Origin: Hawksworthiomyces lignivorus
Taxonomy: Eukaryota; Ascomycota; Sordariomycetes; Ophiostomatales; Ophiostomataceae
Direction: 5' to 3'
Length of the DNA: 64,000 nucleotides
Assembly (NCBI GenBank): GCA_002917075.1
Contig: NTMA01000027.1
Location: 248,001 to 312,000, forward strand
The notes under the pieces were generated by a model. It made no database searches and was not told the DNA's origin. It saw only the letters and a list, made by a program, of their open reading frames with translations. The translations under genes were made by a program, and so were the position numbers. This document shows, in pieces, positions 54,883-64,000 of this stretch (positions are counted from its first letter, which is position 1; every line of letters begins with the position of its first letter).

Positions 54883-57800
54883 GGGGAGGAAGTGGATCAG
54901 GCGGTCGAGATAGCACGGCGGCGGGATTGGCAGTTGCAAAAGGCGATACGATGAGGAGATGATGCGAGTAGATGAGAGTCGACAAAGATCAAAGGGGGAA
55001 AAGAGAGAGAAATTAGGCTTGTTTGGGAGCCTTGTTTTGGTTGCCCCGAATTTGGTTGCCCCGTTTTGGTTGTTGTGGTGTTTTGGATGGAGAAATTGCC
55101 AGGGGGTTGCAATTTTGCAATTATTCTCAATGGCTTGTCTGGTTCAGCGCGACAGTGCGAGCCATGGCACGAACGAGCGCGGCCGTACTGATAGAAACGA
55201 AAGGATGGGGAAAAGAAACCAAAAACACCCCAGAGGGAGAAGAATAAGACGCGCACACGCACGCACGCACACACAAATGCACCTCTTGATATGGTGAAAA
55301 GAAAGAATGAAGTCGATGATAAATTGGGAAGGCAGAAAAAACAGGAGAGAAAGGCTCGGTCGCAGGGTAATGGCGCAGGCGCAGCCACGAAACAACTAGG
55401 CGGTATTGGGCTTCCAAACCTTAAATGCGGAAAGAGCCCACCCACCCACAAAATTTGCTCCGTTCTTTCCCCGTGTTATTTTTACCCCCGTTGGTCACTC
55501 TCATTGAGAAAAAGAAAAAAAGTCTTTCTACAAGTACACAAAGTCTCCTTTTTACATACGGGGTTAAAAGAAAAAGGAAGCGCCGCTAGAAAATGGAATT
55601 TTTCTCTCCTTTAGGTGGGAGGCAAATTTCTTGTTAGGCCAAAAAAGAAAAAGAAAATAAGGGGGAAATATTATTTTACCAAAAATTGGAATGAAAAAAA
55701 AAAGGATAGTAAGGATTGCCTGTCTTTGGTTCCTGACAAGTCAAAGAAATTCTGCAGCCATTGGCGGTGTACAAGTACGAGCATACTGGAAGCACCAGCC
55801 AATGTCGATCAAGCCAAGTCTGAATTTGTTGCTTAGAGCCTAGTCAGTCCTCTTTCTAAGGGCTGTGACTGGTCGAGACCGCACTGGTGCTCATTTGATG
55901 ATTCGGCAACGCCGTGGACCAAAGAAGAAAGAGCAAGGAAGAGGAAGAGAAAGGGAAACGAAGGAACGGAAATAGAATAAAATAAACTCAATAAAACAAT
56001 AATACATACATATGTACATAAAACAATACAAGATAAGATAAATGCCCGTATGTATGTATATACATATATATTTATATAATATGACTACTCCCTAAAACAA
56101 TTGTTTCTAGTAGGTAGTTTTTACATACATATGTTTGTGGAGGAAGGAAGGACCAGCCGTTCGTTTCCAACTTTCAAACACCAGAGCCAATTAACAATGA
56201 CAGTCGTATTCATTGCACTCGCCATGCTCCGTAGACCGTGGCCCAGCTTTACCAGGACTTGAGGTCTCACACCTCAAAACTGAGAGGCTGGCAGACCGAC
56301 AGAACACAACAAACAAGAAACGCATATGGATCACAGAGAGGCCGTTGAGTTTTGCATGCAAACAAGAAAGAAGAAGAAAGCAGGAACAGCACGGAAAATC
56401 TCTTTCTTCTGCACTTGCCGCATGGGCTGAAAAAGATGTGCATTGTGCATTGGCTTGAAACAACTCAGTGAGGGACAAACTGTGCGTGACTCTGCACGAC
56501 TCTGCACAAGTCAAGCCAAGGCTGCAGAGAGATGCATGTGCATGACATGTGCAGAGGACAATGAAAGAGCCATAATCTTGCACGGAAGTTCGGGGAACGA
56601 GAGAAGGAGAAAAGAAGAGAAGAGAAGGTTTGCCATGCCTGGCATTCTCACCCGCTCGGCCTCTCGATCGAAAGCCTTTGCACTTTTAAAGCCTCGTTGC
56701 ATTTTGCCTACCAACGTGCTTAAGAGATGGAGGGGGGCCAGAGCTTGAACCAAACTTTGGTCCCAATGTCTGGCAGCGGCAGAGGGAGAAGTAGGATTAT
56801 CTAACCGTGCAATTTCGTGACGTCTGGCAAGATATTCTGGTTGACAGCAGGGGCCGTTTCATGCGTGCGGAGAACGAAGAGGGGCGCTGCCGCAACAAGC
56901 AAAGATGCCCTTTCCCAGCCTCTCTAACATACAGCGACTTCTCTATCCAACATGCCCAAAGCCTGCAGAAGCATTCTTCTGCGGAAGCTCCTTGCATGCT
57001 ATTCAGTCTCTCCTTCGTTCACGCTCGTTCACTAATTCATTCGAGTTCCTTTGAGAGAAATAATTCGCGAAATCTGTTATTCAATGCACATCTAGTTCCC
57101 ATGCAAACCACACAATTCAGCGCCGTGGTCTGATCCGGACGGAGTCGTTGCCGGCAGCCATATCCACCCACGACGCGGGTTTTCTTCGTCTTACCAAGCC
57201 ATTCATTGTCTTTCCACTGTCGCTCTGGTTAATCGCACTCTCTGTTTACTTAATATTTTTGTTGACTTCCATTTTATTTTTTTCTGGTTTGTTTCTATCT
57301 CTCGGCCCGCTTTGTATCCAAATTTGATGACAGGTGGTCCCGTAGGGCTAACAGGCGGGATTAATGTCTTACCTCAACGTCTTCCGTAGAGTTTGTTTAT
57401 TTGACAGTGTCAGTATTCTATCATGATCTTCTTTGTCTCCCTTTGGTTTTGGCCGGCATTGGCTCCCCCTTGCGGGCGGTTATATTGACATCAGGCAAAC
57501 AATACAAGGGAGAAATAGATTTTTGGTGAGCGAGAAAGCTAACGAGATAAAAATGTCGAGTCAAGTGATGCTTGGCCTATCCACAAATATACACGAATAT
57601 GTATATGCTCTGGTTTGATTGCGATTCTCGCGCAGCACATTACAGCCTTTCGGTCTCCGGGGCATTTTGGTTGCCTCTTGAAAGCGAACTGACCACGTTA
57701 GCCCCTCTCAGATCTCTCGATCGCCAAAAAGGAGCGATACCCAAACTGTGTTCAGGACCAGTATGTTTTGCTTTCGCTACTTCTATAGCGGCGGCAGATA

Positions 57801-59446
57801 AAATCAAGACGTCAGCTAGACGAGGAGAGGAGGAAGATATGTGACTGATTCCGCATACCAAGGTCACAGCCGAAGGGAGGTCCAAGCAAACGCGAACTCG
57901 AGAGGCAAGGAGACAAAAAAAGATCAAGGAAAAAAAGTCGGCCCTTGCGCACAAATTCACTCTCCAATACAACGCTGTTGGTCTTTCTCGTCTTTGCTTA
58001 TTCTTTACGGAATATTGCGTGTCTTTTTTGCTCTCATCATTCTCACAATCCAGGTGGGATGGTCCTTACGGAGCACGAAGGTGATCTGTATTCTCCGCCG
58101 CCACCAAAACCCAACCTCCTCCCCTAATATACCCCTGGTCCTTTCTATCTACCACAATACCTGCCTTCTATTTATTCAACTCTCTGAAGTTGCCCTATGT
58201 CTCCTATTGCTTTTTCTTTTTTGTGTTTCCGTATCTCTATCACACCCGCTTTGCCTTCTCTCCATTTTGTCGACCCATGCAATTCGTAAGACTGATTTTT
58301 GTGCGTGATCCTCCCCCTTGCAGCCTCGCTCCTCCGCTTTCGCTGTTGTCTCTGTCCCCACTTGGCACTATTTTGCGGCCGAGTAGCGCATTGTCCGCTC
58401 GTGTATTCCATTATTCTTGGTACTGCGCTTCCACAAGCTTGTGCCGGCATATCATGCAAGGCGCGAGCAAGACCATTTTCAGGACTACGGAAGGAGTTAC
58501 TGTTTCTCTCGAGAGGAGAGGAGCGGCAATGGTAAGCAGTAGAAAGTGATAAAAGAGGGGAATCGGGAGAGGGATGCTTCAAAGGGAAGAGAAGAGAGGG
58601 ATGGGGATAATAACAGGGGTATTTGTTCAAGAGAGGAATGGACGCTGGGCAGGTATGCATGTATGTACACATCGGTGTGCATGTAAGTTATAAGAGAGCA
58701 CTGGCACTAAGACGAAAGTTGTAAGTTCGAAGTAACTGGACGAGACTGGGAAATAGACATGCTGTGCACACAGACTTTGACCGAAAAGAAATAAAGAGGC
58801 AAGGAAGGCTCTCGCCGAGCTCCAAGCCCAGGTTGTTGTCAATTGCATATCTATCGTCTTGTTGCTTTTTCTATTTCCATTTTTTTTTTCGTCACCTTTT
58901 GCACCTCTCACCATCTCGTATTCCTCAATAATTTCTTTTTTTCTGTCCTCGAGGTTACCGGTATCCATCAACCCAGGAAAAGTCGGTGTCCGGTCCAATT
59001 GCAAAAGAAAAAGAAGAAACACCACGAGGCCAGCGGGGAATACCGAAACAAAAAAGAAACCAAGACAGAGAGAGAAAACGGTCCAACAAACAGTAACACG
59101 AAGGATGACAGACAGCAGGAGAAGAGACAGCCCAGGATAACACAACATTCCAGAAGAATAGAAAAGAAGAACAAGACCCCGACTGACGCAATCATCGATA
59201 CCCGATCCCTCTCTGTTGTGCAACCTCATCTACATTGCATTCCAACAGAAGGACTCTGACTGGATGACACAGCTCTATATCCTTAGTTTCAACCTCCCAA
59301 TATGACTTGCTGCGATTCTGTCACTACTTTTGCCTGCTGGTCGCTCTTCGGCCTAGGGGATGAGGGCAAGAGGTGAGCTCTTTTGTATTGCATAATGCAG
59401 AATCCGTGTTGCTGCTAACTTGTAGAGAAAACTTTCTGTGAAACCA
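54883..59446. promoter_or_regulatory. Long divergent intergenic region, 4.6 kb
   Basis: Lies between divergent starts at 54882 (-) and 59447 (+) and so contains both promoters. There is AT-rich microsatellite-like DNA at about 55970-56100 (TATGTATGTATATACATATA). Pyrimidine-rich tracts on the plus strand at about 57180-57310 and 57960-58340 face the downstream gene. A small leader intron and upstream ORF lie at its right end (59302-59441). No other gene is recognised. Confidence 0.45.
59302..59441 (+). promoter_or_regulatory. Upstream ORF with leader intron before the F-box-like gene
   Basis: ATG 59302 opens MTCCDSVTTFACWSLFGLG. A well-formed intron 59373..59425 (GTGAGC donor, gctaac branch, tgtag acceptor) follows. 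Spliced, the frame stops at TGA 59439-59441, five bases before the main ATG; unspliced, it stops at 59374-59376. Both forms put a complete uORF upstream of the main frame. Confidence 0.5.
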
Positions 59447-61549
59447 ATGTTCTCGCGGTGGAAAAGATTCGGGAAGAGCCGCGACCAGGAAAGACAGCAT
59501 CTGCTACAGAGCCGTGCAAGCGTGGTAGTCGGCTCAGACTCGGCCACTCGGGCTTGGTCTCCCGAACCTTCCATAGTCGAACCTGAGAGCAAATGCTCTG
59601 CCGATATGACAAGGAAGTTTCCAGTGACTGTTCTCAAGGCCTTCAATGACGTCCCGAGGGAAAATGCACCCGGGGATGGAACCGCTATTGCAGGAAAAGC
59701 GAACACAACTACCCCTGCACACGTCTTGATGCCATTGGACAATGCCAACTTCGGCAGCACATGCCCTCCAGTGCTGAGGGCGCGATCTGGTCCGGACACC
59801 AAGAACCCCCTGCTGCAAAACAGCCGCTTCCTGGCTCTGCCACAGGAGATCCGTGATGAAATCTATGCCCATGTGTTCTACTCCACCCGCCTCACAATGG
59901 GCCGCCGTGTCACATGTGCTCCGCCATCGAACAGTCCCCCCTCTTCACCGTGCTCTGCCCACTCCTCTTCCCCGGCATCGCCCCCCCACTGCGACCGGTG
60001 CCCATCGCGCATAGTCACCCGCATCAAGCCCGCGCGCCACTCTCTCGCGCTCTTCCGCGTGTGCCGCCAGATCACGCGGGAGCTGCGCAGCGACGATGCG
60101 TGGCTCGGCCAGGTGCTCTTCAATTTCGAAGACGCAGCCACCATGCTCGACGTCCTGAACAGCGGCCTCTTGGCGGCCCCCGAGCGCCGCAGCAAGATCC
60201 GTGAGGTGCGTGTGCGCGAGGGCGGTCTTTTTGTACTTCCGCCGCTGCCGCCACCGCAGTCGTTGTCGTCACGTTCGCCGCCGTCGACGCCAACGCCGCA
60301 GGAGCGCGAACAACAGGAACAGCGGGAGCAGCAGGAGCAGCAGATGAACCAGCTGCAGCAGCACCAGCGCCAGCGGTTCCTGCTACTAGGGGGGCTGATG
60401 CGGCTGCTGCCCGGCCTGCAGCTCGACCGCCTGACGGTGCTGCCGGCGCTGGCCTGCCGGGTGCACCGGTCCACGCAGTGCCACCGCCGGACGGCGGCCG
60501 GTGTTGCCGTACACCACCCTACAGCGGACCACGGCGGCGACAGCAGCAGTGGCGGTCTGCCGCTGGTGCTGTCGCTGTTTGCCAACCGGGCGGCGCCGCA
60601 CGAGATGCTGTCCGAGCTGCTGCACGCCGGCAGCGGCTGGCGCGAGCTGTGCTACGTGCACCACGACACGGCCATGCTGACGGCGGACCGGCGGCGGCCG
60701 AGCTCGCTCGAGGCCATGATGGTCAACATGGGCTTCTGGGACGCCGACACGGACGCGTACGACGACGTGTTCGCCTTTGTCGAGCGGCAGCAGCAGCAAG
60801 AGGAGGAGGAGGCAGAGGCAGAAGAGCTGGAGGCGCACTTAGCCGCGGCGGCGGCTGCGGCGGCGGAAGAAGAGCAGCTGCAGCAGCAACAGCAGCTGCA
60901 GAACCCAATCTCGTCCGAGCTTCTGCTCCAGCCGCGCGGCCGGCCCCGCCTCGGCAGCTTCTTCGCGGCGTACGCCAAGAAGAAGGAGTACCGCCTGCCG
61001 CGCTGGCGCGGCGTCCTGGCCGAGCGCGACGGCGTCGTCAGCGCGGCCGCCGCCAGCGGCAGTGACGGCCCTGGCAAGGCCTGGAACGTCAGCATCGACG
61101 CCGTCATCGACGAGGGCTTCTACGACGGCGACGACGCGCCGCCCCGCAGCACCGTCGACGTCTACGGCCTGCGGGCCGGCCTCGCCACCCTGCCCATGGA
61201 GACGCTCGCCGACGTGCACGCCAGCCGCATCCGCGGCGAAGACTTTATGGTGATTGTGCGGCGCGGAGCCGGCGACAACGACGATGCCAGCACAAACGCC
61301 ATGGCCGCTGCGCCCAAAGTGGACTGGGCCGAGCGCGCAGACAGCCCGTACCCGTTCAAGGACGGCGACCCGCGCATGCTGGGCTACGGCAACCGCTGGG
61401 AGGCGCTGCGGTCGGTCCTCTTTCCATGGGACCGCGTGCCGGCGACCCGCTGCCGGCGCGACCGCTACGGCCACCGCGACGAGTATGTTGTGCGATCGCA
61501 GAGACGCCGCCAGTCGGCAGACGAAGCGCACAACAATCTGACGCTATGA
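59447..61549 (+). CDS. F-box-like (2EXR-type) protein with low-complexity expansions
   Basis: Function unknown. Single coding exon, 700 aa from ATG 59447 (the longer frame start at 59438 is GTG). Around residue 130 is a segment typical of fungal F-box-like/2EXR proteins, FLALPQEIRDEIYAHVFYST, followed by LALFRVCRQITRELRSDDAW. This suggests a protein-protein adaptor rather than an enzyme. Long Gln/Glu runs (EREQQEQREQQEQQMNQLQQ; QQQQEEEEAEAEELEAHL) and an Ala run (HLAAAAAAAAEEEQLQQQQ) break up the rest. The C-terminal 170 residues are less repetitive (YGLRAGLATLPMETLADVHA, YGNRWEALRSVLFPWDRVPA). The leader contains a probable intron and uORF. Confidence 0.8.
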   Translation: MFSRWKRFGKSRDQERQHLLQSRASVVVGSDSATRAWSPEPSIVEPESKCSADMTRKFPVTVLKAFNDVPRENAPGDGTAIAGKANTTTPAHVLMPLDNANFGSTCPPVLRARSGPDTKNPLLQNSRFLALPQEIRDEIYAHVFYSTRLTMGRRVTCAPPSNSPPSSPCSAHSSSPASPPHCDRCPSRIVTRIKPARHSLALFRVCRQITRELRSDDAWLGQVLFNFEDAATMLDVLNSGLLAAPERRSKIREVRVREGGLFVLPPLPPPQSLSSRSPPSTPTPQEREQQEQREQQEQQMNQLQQHQRQRFLLLGGLMRLLPGLQLDRLTVLPALACRVHRSTQCHRRTAAGVAVHHPTADHGGDSSSGGLPLVLSLFANRAAPHEMLSELLHAGSGWRELCYVHHDTAMLTADRRRPSSLEAMMVNMGFWDADTDAYDDVFAFVERQQQQEEEEAEAEELEAHLAAAAAAAAEEEQLQQQQQLQNPISSELLLQPRGRPRLGSFFAAYAKKKEYRLPRWRGVLAERDGVVSAAAASGSDGPGKAWNVSIDAVIDEGFYDGDDAPPRSTVDVYGLRAGLATLPMETLADVHASRIRGEDFMVIVRRGAGDNDDASTNAMAAAPKVDWAERADSPYPFKDGDPRMLGYGNRWEALRSVLFPWDRVPATRCRRDRYGHRDEYVVRSQRRRQSADEAHNNLTL

Positions 61550-62074
61550 GATACACACACCCGCTGGACGATGATGACGACTGAATGTTACGCACTTGAT
61601 GATAACCACAAGGATTGCTATGCTATGCGTCTTGACGAGAATGATACGACGTGCCGACGAATATGAAGGCAATGATGGGATTGGAGACGAAATGAATGAG
61701 ACGAAGGCCGACGGGGTCGCTGTACCCAGCGGTCCGGTTGTTTTTTTTTGGTTGTCTTGTTACTTGGGTTTAAAGCTTATTATACAGGAACAAGTTCACA
61801 CTTTCGCTATGGTTTATTTCACTTTGTTTCAGATTGGAAAAGGGAGTCCATTGGAGTCCGGTCTTTTCAAGGTTTTCGTTTTCTTTTTGTTGCAAGGTCC
61901 TTATGGATTGCTTTTGATGCCAAATAAAATATGCCCATGCCCAAAATCGTGAGACACAGGCCTCATGCCTGTGATTCCCCAGATCCCATGTGAAACCCAA
62001 AACGCCGTACAGCCAGTTCTGAAGACAACTAATCCGTCTTCTCTCTCTGCCTTTCCTGTCTCTCTATCTCTTGT
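61550..62074. other. Intergenic region between convergent genes
   Basis: 525 bp of 3' flank shared by the F-box-like gene and the small secreted protein gene. A short inverted repeat, CACAGGCCTCATGCCTGTG, lies at about 61955-61973. No gene. Confidence 0.5.
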
Positions 62075-62440
62075 TTAGAAGCCCTGCTTCTGAACCTGGG
62101 CCTTCGCGGCAGCGATAGTTGCGGCGGCGTTGGGGTCGACAAAGCCGCAGCCCTCCTTGCCGTTCTGCAGCGCAGCAGCCTCGGCCGAGCACACACCAGC
62201 GCCCTGGCCGTTGTTGGCACAGCAGGCGGAGCCGCAGTCGGCATCCGAGACACAGCCGCCAGTGATGAACTGCTGGCCGTTGCCGCCGCCAACGTTCTTG
62301 GCGCCGGCGTTGTTGGGGGTGACCAGGGCGAGGGCCGAGACGGCGACTATAGAGGCGGGTTAGTGTCTATTGTCTAGACGCAGGAATACTGGGAAAGAAG
62401 AGATCTGCTTACAAGCCAGGACAACAGCGATGCGAACCAT
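62075..62440 (-). CDS. Small cysteine-rich secreted protein, BAS2-like
   Basis: Secreted protein of 99 aa, complement(join(62075..62346,62413..62440)). The 66-nt intron (GTAAGC donor, ctaac branch, tatag acceptor) lies inside the signal peptide, which reads MVRIAVVLA-F-AVSALALV. The mature part holds six cysteines spaced C-x5-C-x4-CC-x9-C-x12-C: QQFITGGCVSDADCGSACC and a following GAGVCSAEA and GKEGCGF. It resembles the fungal biotrophy-associated secreted protein 2 (BAS2) family, widespread in plant- and insect-associated ascomycetes. The family is best known as an effector candidate, but it also occurs in saprotrophs, so no role in virulence can be claimed here. The splice pattern and high GC of the exon support a real gene. 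Confidence 0.85.
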
Positions 62441-64000
62441 TTTGATTGTTGAAGAAGGAAGAGTACACAGTACTATGAAGTAAAATGGAAATGTATTAAA
62501 AGTTATACGACTCCAGGTCGGGTGAAAATGAATACACGAAAAGAAAAAGATGAAGAGATGGCTGGCTGTTGAATGAAGATCGGAGAGGGTTTCTAAACTA
62601 GGAGAGGCTGTAGCTAATATTTATATTCGAAAACGGGCAGTAGAACTCCTGATGCCAACAACCATGAACACCGCCTCAGATCACAATAGATCGCCTTATA
62701 ACAGAGACGTGTACGGTGCAAGGGATGTTGCGAAGGCACACCCCTTGAACCCTCTCTAACAGCTTCATCTCTTTTTTCACCCGCTTCGACGATACAGAGC
62801 TTGGGGTCATTTCCTTTGCATTGACATGCTTAGCCAGCGAGTAGTCTTGGAAGGTCACAAACGCCTGACCAGTGCACGAGTCATACCAGAAGACAAAAAG
62901 ATGAGAAAAGACGGGGGAAGTATAAGACGAAGCGAGTGAGAGAAACTGAGAGAGGGGGAATGCCTAGCAAAGCGATTCTAGCAGCCGTCGCAGATCGACC
63001 AGATCCGTCCCGGGTGTGGTATTAAAAGAAGCAACTTATTCGCTTCAGCTTTCCTCTCAAAGATCGAATCTGTCTGAAGTTAGCGAGTCATGACATGTGC
63101 AGAAAGAAAGCAATTGCGCAGTACGCGTGGCCACGCAAGGCCTGGGCTACTCTCATTTTGCAGAGCCGCCTTGTTTGATCGCCCACCACCTGGGACCGAA
63201 TTTTGCCGTGTCCGGGTTCGAGAATAAGTCGTTTTGTTCCAAAACAGCCCAGATCCTATGAAGACTGGTCTTCAGCAAAGAGCATGATAGATGTACCAAC
63301 TGACTAAGAAATCTGACTTTAATTGGCGTCTCTCTCTGATTAGTTATCTCGAAGGCTTTTCCCGCGAAAAGCGCCTCGATAGCTTTGACACGAACTTTTA
63401 CACATCTTAATACCGCTTTCCCCATTTCACTCCCAATTGGATTTCTACAGACTATTTGAGCCGTTAAACTCGCCAACAGAACTACGCGGATAGTTTGCTT
63501 TGTGCTCTGAACTGCTCGTTACTTACGCAGTATCATTCCCCTCAACACTCGAGAAGGACATACAGATGCATTCTTGGATGTATCCTCTGTCTTAATACCA
63601 AGACACAACGCTTCGTCCTTGGCACTTCTTAGTTTTCATTACGTAGTTCGAGTTTAGCACTAGTTCCACCGAAGACTGGATAAAGCAAATACCGGAAGGA
63701 GGGGGAAGATGAAATTGTGAAGAGAGGTTCTTGAGGCTGGAGTGATGAAACGGTCAGTGCTGGGGCGCTTTGATCATTATTTTTTTCTTCGGCCTTCAAC
63801 TGCATCCTCATTTGGATGGCTTTTTAATTATGGGGTCCCCACAGTTCTATTGCTTCTTGGACACGGACGCAGTGAAAATCAGATTTCCGTCCATGATTCT
63901 TTATTGTTTGTTTGTTTTGATGCAAAGGGAGTAGAGACAGAGATGAAGAAGAGATGCGCGCTAGATGTTTCGACAATGGCCGCTTGCCTCTCTGTTTTTG
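62441..64000. other. Intergenic region to the window end
   Basis: Promoter side of the small secreted protein gene, then about 1.4 kb without a recognisable gene. Short minus-strand frames at 62676-62858, 63153-63476 and 63629-63811 show no domain. A gene could start beyond base 64000. Confidence 0.45.

Noticed and set aside
54883..54939. N-terminal extension of the F-box/WD40 protein
   Set aside because: The upstream in-frame start is TTG; the first ATG is at 54882.

Overview
This window looks like a chromosome segment of a filamentous ascomycete (Pezizomycotina, most probably a Sordariomycete; the order cannot be fixed from sequence alone). The evidence is short 53-197 nt spliceosomal introns with GTRNGY donors and CTRAC-like branch points, GC-rich coding exons separated by AT-richer or pyrimidine-rich intergenic DNA, and typical fungal families: Zn2Cys6 regulators, a GH55 glucanase, a CE4 chitin deacetylase, an FHA-kinase, Scs3/FIT and Apa2. 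Gene models below were built by hand from open frames and splice signals; exon coordinates are given in each entry.

Layout. 1-2690: 3' part of a two-domain amidohydrolase. 3235-4078 (-): secreted chitin/polysaccharide deacetylase. 5836-7316 (-): unknown basic, probably nuclear protein, divergent from an FHA-type protein kinase (8073-10522). 10.5-20.5 kb: about 10 kb with no convincing intact gene, holding one decayed reading frame near 14 kb, and then a Myb/SANT-like transcription factor (20537-23240). 23632-24788 (-): Apa2-type ATP adenylyltransferase. 25118-26341 (-): Scs3/FIT lipid-droplet protein.

27.4-43.4 kb is the most interesting part. It mixes four intact genes with four decayed ones. 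Intact: a hexokinase of the GlcNAc-kinase type (-), a complete Zn2Cys6 regulator (+), a glucosamine-6-phosphate deaminase (-) and an APC-family amino-acid/GABA-type permease (-). Decayed: a 5'-truncated Zn2Cys6 regulator (-), an MFS allantoate-permease-like transporter (+), an M20 peptidase/amidohydrolase (+) and a secreted protein of unknown function (+). Kinase plus deaminase would convert an amino sugar to fructose-6-phosphate and ammonia, with a regulator between them and a transporter next door. The divergent promoters of kinase/regulator and permease/secreted protein share an exact 14-mer centred on GGCCGG, and the deaminase promoter carries a 40-bp nested dyad whose arms end in CCGG. 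Most premature stops in the decayed genes are TAG. Most of these sit where Trp is expected (TGG to TAG), which is what a RIP-like TpG to TpA process leaves; frameshifts in two of the genes argue against codon reassignment.

45389-47746 (-): secreted GH55 exo-beta-1,3-glucanase with a long pyrimidine-rich upstream region. 52287-54882 (-): F-box/WD40 protein. 59447-61549 (+): F-box-like protein rich in low-complexity tracts, with an upstream ORF. 62075-62440 (-): small cysteine-rich secreted protein resembling biotrophy-associated secreted protein 2. The rest is intergenic. No rRNA, tRNA, CRISPR array or intact transposon was recognised.
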